From: Thiotrichaceae bacterium
Lineage (GTDB): Bacteria > Pseudomonadota > Gammaproteobacteria > Thiotrichales > Thiotrichaceae
Direction: 5' to 3'
NCBI GenBank assembly: GCA_027009095.1
Contig: JALVDG010000412.1
Location: forward strand, 1 to 7,124
Length of the DNA: 7,124 nucleotides
In this document: one piece after another, positions 1-6,866 of the stretch
How the letters are laid out: the number at the start of each line of letters is the position of its first letter
Numbering within the stretch: position 1 is the first letter of the stretch
Translations under genes and position numbers: made by a program
Notes under the pieces: generated by a model
The model's input: only the letters and a program-made list of their open reading frames with translations
Databases searched by the model: none
What the model was told of the DNA's origin: nothing

Positions 1-51
1 CATTGCGACGGGATCATAGTAGGTTATGTGAATAACGCAATAACGAAATGA
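1..51 (+). CDS. Possible 3' end of an upstream gene (partial)
   Basis: The frame starting at base 1 is open for 16 codons and ends in TGA at 49-51. It reads HCDGIIVGYVNNAITK. The other two forward frames stop within the first 35 bases. The fragment is too short to assign to a family, and an open run of this length can arise by chance, so this is only a candidate for the tail of a gene beginning outside the window. If real, 90 nt separate it from the next gene. Confidence 0.2.
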   Translation, partial: HCDGIIVGYVNNAITK

Positions 52-141
52 GATCAGCAAACAGAGGCTAAATGCCTAAATTAATTTTGCGCGGGTACTT
101 CTTTAACACAACACCAATCACATAAATGAGGATGCTACAAC

Positions 142-1332
142 ATGTCAACTGAGACTCAAACAGCGACAAAAACGATGACAGACGTTATTCCAGGGACTGA
201 AATTGTTCCAACGAAAGAAATAACACAAGAAATAATTGCTTATCAGGAGGCTGATACAGCAGAAAAACAAGAAATCGATAAAATTATTGAAGAAATTGAC
301 ATGAATGATCGTGGCAGTATTTTATTCTTTGGTAGTAAAGCTCAAGAACAAATGAGTACCATCTCAGAAAGTATGTTGGAAGGGGTTCGCAATAAAGACC
401 TTGGTAGTGCAAGCAGTGCTTTGAATGAGATGATTGTTGCTATAAAAGGTTTTGATATAGATGAGCTTGATCCCAATAAAAAATTAGGTTTCTTTGAACG
501 GCTCTTTGGTAAGGCAAAGCCTGTTGTACGTTTTTTGAGTGAATATGAAGATGTACGTAAACAAATAAATCGTATTACCGATAAGATGGAAGCACAGAAA
601 ACCCAGTTACTCACTGATATTATTTCACTCGATAAACTTTATGAAGCCAATTTAGACTATTTTCATAAATTAGAGTTATATATTGCAGCAGGTGATGAAA
701 AACTATCCCGCTTGGATAATATTGAAATTCCAGCACTATTGAAAGCTGCTGAAGAGGACACTGAAAATCTACTATCTGCACAGGCTTTGCGTGATTTACG
801 TAGCGCACGCGATGATTTAGAACGTCGTTTACATGACTTACGTCTAACACGTCAAGTTGCTATGCAAAGTCTACCGAGTATTCGCTTAGTACAAGAAAAT
901 GATAAAACACTGATTAATAAAATTAATTCTACACTAATTAATACAGTGCCTTTATGGAAAAATCAATTGGCACAAGCTGTTACTATTTTCCGTATGAGTG
1001 AGGCGGCTGATACCGTTAAAAGTGCCACAGATTTAACCAATGATCTATTAGAATCAAATGCAGACAATTTGCGCTCAGCAAATATTGAAGTGCGCAAACA
1101 AATGGAACGCGGTATCTTTGATATAGATGCCGTTCGTAAAGCTAATGACACTCTAATAGCAACAATAAATGACAGTTTGAAAATTGCAGACGAAGGAAAA
1201 GCAGCGCGAGCAGAAGCGGCTTCAGAACTTAAGACATTAGAAAGCGAGTTACGTAGTGCACTAATGTCTGCGAAAGCTAAAGCTGAAAAGGAAAATATTA
1301 AAGCACCAAAAGCACTTACTGATCAATCCTAG
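142..1332 (+). CDS. TelA-family (toxic anion resistance) protein
   Basis: A 396-residue soluble, almost wholly helical protein of the TelA/KlaA family, named for plasmid tellurite-resistance proteins but widespread on chromosomes, where the molecular role is unknown. Family-like regions include a segment around residues 168-189 (YEANLDYFHKLELYIAAGDE) and the most diagnostic stretch at about 247-276, containing IRLVQENDKTLINKI followed by NTVPLWKNQLAQ. Charged heptad-like segments at 136-165, 213-236 and 350-385 suggest coiled coils. There is no signal peptide or membrane helix, and the length is normal for the family. The start is supported by GAGGA at 128-132, 9 nt before the ATG. The SPFH gene follows after 38 nt, so the two probably form one transcript. 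No terD/terC-type tellurite gene is nearby, so a tellurite role should not be assumed; an envelope-stress role with the SPFH protein is inference. The symbol telA is withheld because function is not shown. Confidence 0.9.
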   Translation: MSTETQTATKTMTDVIPGTEIVPTKEITQEIIAYQEADTAEKQEIDKIIEEIDMNDRGSILFFGSKAQEQMSTISESMLEGVRNKDLGSASSALNEMIVAIKGFDIDELDPNKKLGFFERLFGKAKPVVRFLSEYEDVRKQINRITDKMEAQKTQLLTDIISLDKLYEANLDYFHKLELYIAAGDEKLSRLDNIEIPALLKAAEEDTENLLSAQALRDLRSARDDLERRLHDLRLTRQVAMQSLPSIRLVQENDKTLINKINSTLINTVPLWKNQLAQAVTIFRMSEAADTVKSATDLTNDLLESNADNLRSANIEVRKQMERGIFDIDAVRKANDTLIATINDSLKIADEGKAARAEAASELKTLESELRSALMSAKAKAEKENIKAPKALTDQS

Positions 1333-1370
1333 TTAAATAATCACCTGAAAATTAAAGAGAGGAAAACCAC

Positions 1371-2486
1371 ATGATGAGTCTTTGGGATAAAGTTTTCGGT
1401 GAGTTTATTGATATTATCGAATGGACAGAAGATAACCCTGATACGATGGTTTATCGTTTTGAACGATATGGTAATGAAATAAAATATGGTGCTAAATTAA
1501 CAGTACGTGAAACGCAGGTAGCGGTATTTGTGAGTGAGGGACAAATAGCAGATGTACTTACACCAGGTTTGTATGAGCTAGAAACTAAAAATCTCCCTAT
1601 ATTATCAACGCTACAACATTGGGATCATGGTTTTGAAAGTCCCTTCAAGGCTGAAGTCTATTTCTTTAATATGCGTCAGTTTACCGACTTAAAATGGGGG
1701 ACTAAAAACCCTATTATGCTGCGTGATCCAGAATTCAATATGGTGCGCTTACGTACATTTGGTAGTTATTCTATCCGTATTAATGACCCCGAAAAATTTA
1801 TGCTAGAAATTTTGGGAACAGATGGACACTTCACTATTGCAGAAATCAGTAATCAATTACGTGATATCATTGTTTCTCGTTACTCCAGTATTCTTGGTAA
1901 AGCAAATATACCTGTATTAGATTTAGCAGGAAATTATGATCAATTGGGTAAATTTATTACTAAACGTATATCACCAGAATTCAATGACTATGGAATTGAA
2001 CTAATTAAGATATTAGTTGAGAATATATCGTTACCCTCGGTAGTTGAAGAAGCACTTGATAAGCGTACTAGCATGGGAATGATTGGGGATTTAGATAAAT
2101 ACCTCAAATTTAATGCAGCTGAATCACTCATTAAAGAAGATAATTCGACAAGTGGAGCTATGGAAATGGGTATTGGTTTAGCGATAGGGCAACAGATGAG
2201 TAATGCTCTGTCAAAAAATCAAGATATACCTACTAGTCCTATTGCGCATGCAGCCCCCCCTCCTGTTCCTGGTGATCGTTGGCATGTTGTTTTAAATGGT
2301 GAATCAACAGGTCCACACTCTATGAATACGATTAAAAAAATGATTAGTGAGGGGGTTATTTCAGCAGAAACATTAGTATGGCTTGCTGGAATGCCTGAAT
2401 GGCAAGAGGCTGCGGAAAATGCGACCTTTAAAGTTTTATTGAAACAAGCAGGAAATAATAAACAACCTCCACCTGTACCGCAGTAA
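1371..2486 (+). CDS. SPFH-domain protein with C-terminal GYF_2 domain
   Basis: A 371-residue protein. Residues about 20-230 form an SPFH (stomatin/prohibitin/flotillin-like) domain of the virion-core/YdjI type: VRETQVAVFVSEGQIADVL near 45-63, LTPGLYEL at 63-70, the segment VRLRTFGSYSIRINDPEKF at 125-143, and a helical ending EEALDKRTSMGMIGDLDKY. A Gly/Met-rich linker (260-280) and PPPVP at 296-300 lead to a GYF_2 (DUF4339-like) domain at about 304-357 with WHVVLNGESTGPHS and LVWLAGMPEWQ. The protein ends in a second PPPVP (366-370). No membrane helix is seen, so membrane contact would be peripheral or through a partner. SPFH proteins build large oligomeric assemblies at membranes. GAGG at 1359-1362 lies 8 nt before the first of two adjacent ATGs and 11 nt before the second, favouring 1371. 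It is probably in an operon with the TelA gene. A run of seven C at 2254-2260 lies just before the GYF_2 domain. Confidence 0.88.
   Translation: MMSLWDKVFGEFIDIIEWTEDNPDTMVYRFERYGNEIKYGAKLTVRETQVAVFVSEGQIADVLTPGLYELETKNLPILSTLQHWDHGFESPFKAEVYFFNMRQFTDLKWGTKNPIMLRDPEFNMVRLRTFGSYSIRINDPEKFMLEILGTDGHFTIAEISNQLRDIIVSRYSSILGKANIPVLDLAGNYDQLGKFITKRISPEFNDYGIELIKILVENISLPSVVEEALDKRTSMGMIGDLDKYLKFNAAESLIKEDNSTSGAMEMGIGLAIGQQMSNALSKNQDIPTSPIAHAAPPPVPGDRWHVVLNGESTGPHSMNTIKKMISEGVISAETLVWLAGMPEWQEAAENATFKVLLKQAGNNKQPPPVPQ
2254..2260 (+). repeat. C7 homopolymer at the SPFH/GYF_2 junction
   Basis: Seven consecutive C residues in an otherwise AT-rich gene, spanning the codons for Ala-Pro-Pro just upstream of the GYF_2 domain. 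Loss of one C would give a 12-residue hydrophobic end, PLLFLVIVGMLF, stopping at TAA 2293-2295. Gain of one C would stop at a TGA within about eight codons. The tract itself is seen directly; variability at it is not shown. Confidence 0.6.
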
Positions 2487-2505
2487 ATAGCAGTAAAATA
2501 TACTT

Positions 2506-2636
2506 ACTCAAAGGTAACTACTCAGATTGTGTCTATTATATTCAAAGTAAAAAAGTGGAATTTACAAATATAATGAGCATTTTTAACGCAAGAATCGGGC
2601 AAAGTATAATGCAAGATTGAGTAGTTGCACTCAAAG
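2506..2636. repeat. Nested direct and inverted repeats in the intergenic gap
   Basis: The 176-nt gap between the SPFH and zinc-ribbon genes holds ACTCAAAG twice in direct orientation (2506-2513 and 2629-2636). It also holds a 9-bp inverted pair, AACTACTCA (2516-2524) and TGAGTAGTT (2618-2626). The arms bracket the two TATAAT hexamers in this gap. The 93-nt spacing makes a simple terminator unlikely. Possible readings are a regulatory loop, a structured leader or a decayed repeat. Confidence 0.4.
2582..2610 (+). promoter_or_regulatory. Candidate sigma-70 promoter for the zinc-ribbon gene
   Basis: A perfect -10 hexamer TATAAT at 2605-2610 lies 17 bp after a weak -35, TTTAAC (2582-2587, 3 of 6 matches). 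Transcription would begin near 2617, about 46 nt before the GTG start. A second TATAAT at 2569-2574 lacks a recognisable -35 at normal spacing. This suggests the zinc-ribbon gene can be transcribed independently of the telA/SPFH genes. Confidence 0.45.
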
Positions 2637-2662
2637 TTATCCTCATTTTAAGAGTTTTATTT

Positions 2663-3874
2663 GTGAGTTCAATAATAAAAAATCATAATCACTCAACACA
2701 AGATAGAGAAAAGTCATCCTTGTCGCAGACACATTTTCCTTGTGAACAGTGCGGTGCAGACCTTATTTATTCACCCGATGAGCAAGAGCTTGTTTGTGAG
2801 TATTGCGGTTTTAGAAACACAATTCCTGTTAGCTACCAAGAAATTAAAGAATACGATTTCCAGAGTGCATTACATGAACTAGAGCGTCTAAAACACAGTG
2901 ATAAACAGGGTAATATAAGCGTTATCAAGTGCCCATCCTGTGCCGCTCAATTTTCATTGGAAGATGAATTCTCGACAGACTGCCCTTTTTGTGGCACACC
3001 TGTTGTTACCAGTACCGATCATGTTCGTTTTATTCATCCTGAATCCTTATTACCTTTTCGTATTACAAATACACAAGCGGTAGCTGCATTTGATAAGTGG
3101 ATAGGAAGTTTATGGTTTGCACCTTCTGAGTTAAAGAAAATATCAAATCGTGAAGATAAATTAACAGGGGTTTACCTTCCATACTGGACTTATGATAGCC
3201 AAACTGAAAATAGCTATCGTGGACAGCGAGGAACAATTTACTACGAACGTCAAGTATTTCATGCTGTCATTGATGGGCGCAGAGTACGACAAGTTCGTTC
3301 TATTCCTAGAATACGTTGGCAACCTGTCTCTGGGCATGTCTCACTCTACTTTGATGATATTTTGATAGGCGCAAGTAAAACGTTGCCACGTAGTATTATT
3401 GACCATCTAGCCCCTTGGGATTTACATAATCTTGTTCCTTATTCAGAATCATATCTTAGTGGTTTTCATAGCGAGCTATATCAAGTCACTGTTGATCAAG
3501 GCTTTATGCAAGCTAAAAACATTATGGACTATCAAATTGATCGTGCCGTGCGTCGAGATATAGGGGGAGATCAGCAACGTGTCGCAAGCATAAATACACA
3601 GCACTATAACACCACGTTTAAACATCTATTGCTTCCCGTATGGTCAGCCGCTTTCAAATATCGAGGAAAAACTTATCGTTATGTTGTTAATGGGCGCAAT
3701 GGAAAAGTTCATGGTGAACGACCCTACAGTATTGTAAAAATCGTATTTGCTAGTGTATTAGCACTCTCATTAGCAGCTGGTGGATTTTATGTGCTAAAGA
3801 AATCAGGTGCTTTTGATAATATCCAGACATATGATCATTATTATATACCTAGCCAACAACACTGGAATTACTAA
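2663..3874 (+). CDS. Double zinc-ribbon protein with C-terminal membrane helix
   Basis: A 403-residue protein with a disordered polar start, then two CxxC-CxxC zinc ribbons: Cys27/30 with Cys45/48 (CEQC, CEYCG) and Cys90/93 with Cys107/110 (CPSC, CPFCG). A beta-rich region follows (about 125-345) with the family-typical YLPYWTYD at 171-178 and LLLPVWSAAF at 322-331. One hydrophobic helix lies at about 356-377, followed by a short tail rich in Tyr and His. Such proteins are often labelled TFIIB-like zinc-binding or 'primosomal protein N'/PriA', but no helicase motif is present and that name would be wrong. The probable topology is a large cytoplasmic domain with a C-terminal anchor. It may parallel B. 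subtilis YdjG, a zinc-ribbon membrane protein working with the SPFH protein YdjI (inference). The start is GTG, supported by AAGAG at 2650-2654, 8 nt upstream, and by the lack of an in-frame ATG before the ribbons; the in-frame upstream stop is at 2618-2620. Confidence 0.82.
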   Translation: MSSIIKNHNHSTQDREKSSLSQTHFPCEQCGADLIYSPDEQELVCEYCGFRNTIPVSYQEIKEYDFQSALHELERLKHSDKQGNISVIKCPSCAAQFSLEDEFSTDCPFCGTPVVTSTDHVRFIHPESLLPFRITNTQAVAAFDKWIGSLWFAPSELKKISNREDKLTGVYLPYWTYDSQTENSYRGQRGTIYYERQVFHAVIDGRRVRQVRSIPRIRWQPVSGHVSLYFDDILIGASKTLPRSIIDHLAPWDLHNLVPYSESYLSGFHSELYQVTVDQGFMQAKNIMDYQIDRAVRRDIGGDQQRVASINTQHYNTTFKHLLLPVWSAAFKYRGKTYRYVVNGRNGKVHGERPYSIVKIVFASVLALSLAAGGFYVLKKSGAFDNIQTYDHYYIPSQQHWNY

Positions 3875-3888
3875 TTGCCTTTACTAGT

Positions 3889-3915
3889 ACTCCATCAAAC
3901 CAAACTTGTTGGAGT
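3889..3915 (+). terminator. Weak terminator hairpin after the zinc-ribbon gene
   Basis: ACTCCATCAA (3889-3898) pairs with TTGTTGGAGT (3906-3915) with one T-T mismatch, giving a 10-bp stem with a 7-nt loop (ACCAAAC) 15 nt after the stop codon. The downstream tract TAATTCTATTTAT is T-rich but interrupted, so termination may be partial. Confidence 0.45.
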
Positions 3916-3956
3916 TAATTCTATTTATATTCCATGAGTTATGCGCTTTTAACCGT

Positions 3957-3979
3957 TATAATAAGCAGTTTCTTATTAT
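3957..3979 (+). promoter_or_regulatory. -10 box and leader hairpin upstream of rhlE
   Basis: TATAAT at 3957-3962 is a perfect -10 hexamer, but no good -35 is seen 16-18 bp upstream. It overlaps an 8-bp perfect inverted repeat, ATAATAAG (3958-3965) and CTTATTAT (3972-3979), with a 6-nt loop. If transcription began near 3969, the leader to the ATG at 4044 would be about 75 nt. The hairpin is nearly all A-T, so it is not a convincing terminator. Confidence 0.35.
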
Positions 3980-4043
3980 TTAGCCTCTTTCATCATGCAT
4001 GTTCCTAAATAATAAATATCTATTTTATTTGAGTATTTCCCCT

Positions 4044-5387
4044 ATGGCATTTTCTTCACTTGGTCTTTCCAAGCCTTTATTACGCGCTGTAAAAGAACAG
4101 GGCTATGATAAACCTTCACCTATTCAAATACAGGGGATTCCTGCGGTACTAGCAGGTAAAGATGTAATGGCTGCCGCACAAACAGGTACAGGAAAGACCG
4201 CAAGTTTTACTTTGCCATTGCTACAGCGTTTAGAAAAGGGACGAAAAGCAGGTGCTAATCAAGCTCGTGCTTTAGTTCTAACCCCTACACGCGAGTTAGC
4301 GGCACAGGTAGCAGCAAGTGTAGAGGCTTATGGTAAATACTTACCATTAACATCAATCGTTGTTTTTGGTGGTGTAAAAATCAATCCACAGATGATGCGC
4401 TTACGCAAAGGTACGGATATACTGGTAGCAACACCTGGGCGATTGCTTGATCTTTACAATCAAAAAGCAATAAGATTTGATCATTTAGAAGTACTTATCC
4501 TCGATGAAGCTGATCGCATGTTGGATATGGGTTTTATCCATGATATTCGTAAAATAATGGCTTTTTTGCCTAAAAAGCGTCAAACACTTTTATTCTCTGC
4601 AACATTTTCAGGTGATATACGCTCATTAGCAGAAGGCTTTTTACACAAACCAGTAAAAATTGATGTTAGCCCTCGTAATACCGCAGCAAAAACAGTAAAA
4701 CAATCTGTTTTTGAGGCTGATAAAAGCAAAAAAACAGCATTACTAAGCCATTTAATTCGTCATAATGATTGGCAACAGTTATTAGTTTTTATGCGTACGA
4801 AACATGGAGCTAATCGTTTAGTAAAACGCTTGGATAAAGATGGTATTAAAGCAGCCGCTATTCATGGTAATAAAACTCAAGCGGCAAGAACACGCGCCTT
4901 GGCAGACTTTAAGGCAGGAAAAGTACGCGTATTGGTCGCCACCGATATTGCAGCGCGTGGCATTGATATTTCTGATTTACCCTTAGTGGTTAACTTTGAA
5001 TTACCCAATGTACCAGAAGATTATGTGCATCGCATTGGTCGAACAGGGCGTGCAGGTATGACGGGGGAGGCAATTTCTTTAGTAAGTGCAGATGAAGTTA
5101 AATTACTACAAACCATTGAAAACTTAATTGGGCAAACATTAGTGCGTGAACAAGAAGTTGGTTTTGTACCTAGCCATAGCGTGCCACTAACAAAACATAA
5201 TCCTAATGGCAATATGCCTAAACGTCCCAAAAAGCCTAAAAAACCAAAAATAAAGATGGCTGGAACTAACAATAACGCTAACGCACAAAATAAATCAAAC
5301 AAGCAACAGCCAAAAAAGACTAATAATCGTAAACCAAGACGTAAAGGTTTTGGAGCAAAACCTAAAGCACGTCGTTCATCAAGTTAA
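4044..5387 (+). CDS. rhlE: DEAD-box ATP-dependent RNA helicase, RhlE type
   Basis: Unwinds short RNA duplexes using ATP; RhlE-type enzymes act in ribosome assembly and RNA turnover. All DEAD-box motifs are intact (447-residue numbering): Q motif GYDKPSPIQ (20-28) with upstream Phe3, motif I AQTGTGKT (45-52), Ia PTRELA (81-86), Ib TPGR (130-133), II DEAD (154-157), III SAT (185-187), IV LVFMRTK (247-253), [11 protein letters not shown] (299-308), [10 protein letters not shown] (329-336). A strongly basic, low-complexity tail from about 390 ([12 protein letters not shown], later [15 protein letters not shown]) is typical of RhlE and probably binds RNA. The frame stays open to an ATG at 3999, but the family begins at MAFSSLGL, so 4044 is chosen; the extra 15 residues are hydrophobic and unlike the family. 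Its ribosome site is weak (only GAG at 4031-4033). The gene appears monocistronic and converges with the leftward operon, 25 nt between stops. Confidence 0.93.
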   Translation: MAFSSLGLSKPLLRAVKEQGYDKPSPIQIQGIPAVLAGKDVMAAAQTGTGKTASFTLPLLQRLEKGRKAGANQARALVLTPTRELAAQVAASVEAYGKYLPLTSIVVFGGVKINPQMMRLRKGTDILVATPGRLLDLYNQKAIRFDHLEVLILDEADRMLDMGFIHDIRKIMAFLPKKRQTLLFSATFSGDIRSLAEGFLHKPVKIDVSPRNTAAKTVKQSVFEADKSKKTALLSHLIRHNDWQQLLVFMRTKHGANRLVKRLDKDGIKAAAIHGNKTQAARTRALADFKAGKVRVLVATDIAARGIDISDLPLVVNFELPNVPEDYVHRIGRTGRAGMTGEAISLVSADEVKLLQTIENLIGQTLVREQEVGFVPSHSVPLTKHNPNGNMPKRPKKPKKPKIKMAGTNNNANAQNKSNKQQPKKTNNRKPRRKGFGAKPKARRSSS

Positions 5388-5412
5388 TGGATTAGAGTTG
5401 GGTAGTATAAAC

Positions 5413-6243
5413 TCACATAATAAATACAATAATCGAAAGATAAATCCACACAATAAGATGCCCTAAATAGGCAAATTTATAGCGTTTTAAAAGTTTATCT
5501 GGATGAATACTGCTGATGATAAAAGGTCGTCCATCATCAGCTTTAGTGATGATATGAGTAGGAGGATCTTGGTAGCTAAGTTCTAGTTCTTCATCTACCA
5601 TACGTTCAGCACTGTTTTTTGCTGCTTCCCACTCACTAGGATCAATTTTACCATTGTTATTTTTATCAAAGTAATCAAGAAATCGAGCTTGGTTGCTTTT
5701 TAGCTCAGCAAGTTTATGGCTAATTAAATTATGGCGTTCATACTCTGTACGAGTTTTTTTTAGCGTTTCTAGATTGCCTAGCACATAAACTGTTTCACCT
5801 GGAAATATTGCCCAATAATAGTGTTGATTATAACTTTTAAGTGGTGTTACAACTTCTGCATCATGTGGATCAATGGTGCAACGACCTTCGCCATCGTGTA
5901 ATAAAAATCCTGCATAGGAAGTACGATAGAAATTGCGATACCATACGCTAGGTGGTAGCTCAAGATTTCCCCTTACAACTTCATTATCATACAAACTGGT
6001 TTCCCCCTCTAACTTAACATAGCCTTGAGCTGCTGAATCTAATCGAGCAGGGGAGGTGTCTACTATTAAACGATAGCGACGAAATAATAGAATAGATAAA
6101 AACAGACTAATAATAGAGAGCACAGCAAGGTATTGGATTTTATCAGTGCGAGAGCTTATAAAAAATATAACCCCAATAATAACAAAGGGATAAATAATAG
6201 AGCTGCTAAAATGGATTAAGTTACCTTTAATTCGTGCATACAT
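5413..6243 (-). CDS. Membrane GIDE-domain protein with EF-hand loop
   Basis: A 276-residue membrane protein resembling the prokaryotic GIDE family (often labelled 'E3 ubiquitin ligase', after the mitochondrial protein MULAN/GIDE). Two hydrophobic helices at about 14-30 and 37-54 and one at the C-terminus (about 258-275) flank a soluble domain. Family-like features are SVWYRNFYRTS (99-109), LLHDGEGRCTIDPHDAEV (114-131), PGETVYVLGNL (148-158) and DGRPFIISSIHPDKLLKRYK (237-256). There is no RING finger, so ligase activity is not expected. Inserted between the VYVLG strand and the final strand is a canonical EF-hand loop, DKNNNGKIDPSE (193-204), with ligands Asp193, Asn195, Asn197, Asp201 and Glu204. 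The start lies 9 nt after the lemA stop and has no purine-rich ribosome site (TACTTCTCT precedes the ATG), suggesting translational coupling to lemA. Function is unknown; a calcium-responsive membrane role is inference. Confidence 0.75.
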   Translation of the reverse strand: MYARIKGNLIHFSSSIIYPFVIIGVIFFISSRTDKIQYLAVLSIISLFLSILLFRRYRLIVDTSPARLDSAAQGYVKLEGETSLYDNEVVRGNLELPPSVWYRNFYRTSYAGFLLHDGEGRCTIDPHDAEVVTPLKSYNQHYYWAIFPGETVYVLGNLETLKKTRTEYERHNLISHKLAELKSNQARFLDYFDKNNNGKIDPSEWEAAKNSAERMVDEELELSYQDPPTHIITKADDGRPFIISSIHPDKLLKRYKFAYLGHLIVWIYLSIIVFIM

Positions 6244-6252
6244 AGAGAAGTA

Positions 6253-6834
6253 CTAAGATAAAGCTTTAAATTCGGCGGATATATCAATATCTTGCATTTC
6301 TTCTTGGCGAAATTCCATTAACTGAAAAGATTCAAAATTAAATAGGTTGGCGATAACAATATCGGGAAATTGCTCTATGCGTGTATTATTGGTATTGGCT
6401 GTATCATTATAAAATTCTCTACGATCAGAAATACTTTCCTCTAATGTTGTTATGCGTGTCTGTAAACGCAAAAAAGCATCGCTTGCTTTTAGATCAGGAT
6501 AATTTTCTGCAACGGCAAATAGCCCATTAATACCAACAGCAAGTTGTTGTTCTGCTGCACTAATATTACTGATGTCTTTTGTCTTTAGAGCCGACTCGAC
6601 TAAATTTCGAGCTTTAATAACTTTTTCCAAAGTCTCCTTCTCGTATGTCATATGTTGCTGACAAGTATGGATTAATTTGGGTAATTCGCTATTACGCTGC
6701 TTGAGTAATATATCAATATTACTCCATGCTTTTTTAGTATTATTTCTTAATGTAACTAAATGATTATAAATATTTATTCCCCATAGAATAGGGGCGATAA
6801 TAATACCTGAAAAAATAATAAGTCCTATGTTCAT
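6253..6834 (-). CDS. lemA: LemA family protein
   Basis: A 193-residue protein with one N-terminal membrane helix (about 3-22) and a four-helix-bundle cytoplasmic or periplasmic domain. Family signatures are YNHLVTLRNNTKKAWSNIDI (23-42, matching the family YN-LV-LR...AWS-IDV pattern), LLKQRNSELPKLIHT (43-57), AENYPDLKASDAFLRLQTRI (109-128) and IEQFPDIVIANLFNF (153-167). Length is usual for LemA. The biochemical role of LemA is not established. In many bacteria the gene sits beside TPM-domain or other membrane-protein genes; here it leads an operon with the GIDE/EF-hand gene. The start has a good ribosome site, AAGG, 5 nt before the ATG (plus-strand CCTT at 6840-6843). The product name is secure, the cellular function is not. 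Confidence 0.92.
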   Translation of the reverse strand: MNIGLIIFSGIIIAPILWGINIYNHLVTLRNNTKKAWSNIDILLKQRNSELPKLIHTCQQHMTYEKETLEKVIKARNLVESALKTKDISNISAAEQQLAVGINGLFAVAENYPDLKASDAFLRLQTRITTLEESISDRREFYNDTANTNNTRIEQFPDIVIANLFNFESFQLMEFRQEEMQDIDISAEFKALS

Positions 6835-6866
6835 AGTTACCTTGTTTTTATTATTAGAGTACTAAA

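Noticed and set aside
65..77. AGGC/GCCT mini-hairpin as terminator of an upstream gene
   Set aside because: The stem is only 4 bp with no proper T-run after it; too weak to support a terminator.
342..1151. Minus-strand reading frames inside the TelA gene
   Set aside because: All lie antisense to a well-supported TelA coding sequence and have no recognisable product; shadow frames.
142..1332. Tellurite resistance as the function of the TelA gene
   Set aside because: The family name is historical; no ter or other tellurite-resistance gene is nearby, and the context points to membrane-associated partners.
3999..4043. N-terminal extension of the helicase from ATG 3999
   Set aside because: The 15 added residues ([15 protein letters not shown]) are hydrophobic and do not resemble the family, whose conserved start MAFSSLGL lies at 4044.
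5021..5302. Long minus-strand reading frame inside rhlE
   Set aside because: It is antisense to conserved helicase motifs V-VI and the basic tail, has no family resemblance and no promoter or ribosome site; a shadow frame.
5395..5414. GAGTT/AACTC inverted repeat between the convergent genes as a bidirectional terminator
   Set aside because: Only a 5-bp stem with a 10-nt loop, low GC content and no T-tract on either side.
5413..6243. Ubiquitin ligase function of the GIDE protein
   Set aside because: The protein has no RING finger or zinc-ligand cysteine pattern (only one cysteine, Cys122), so the common database label cannot describe its activity.
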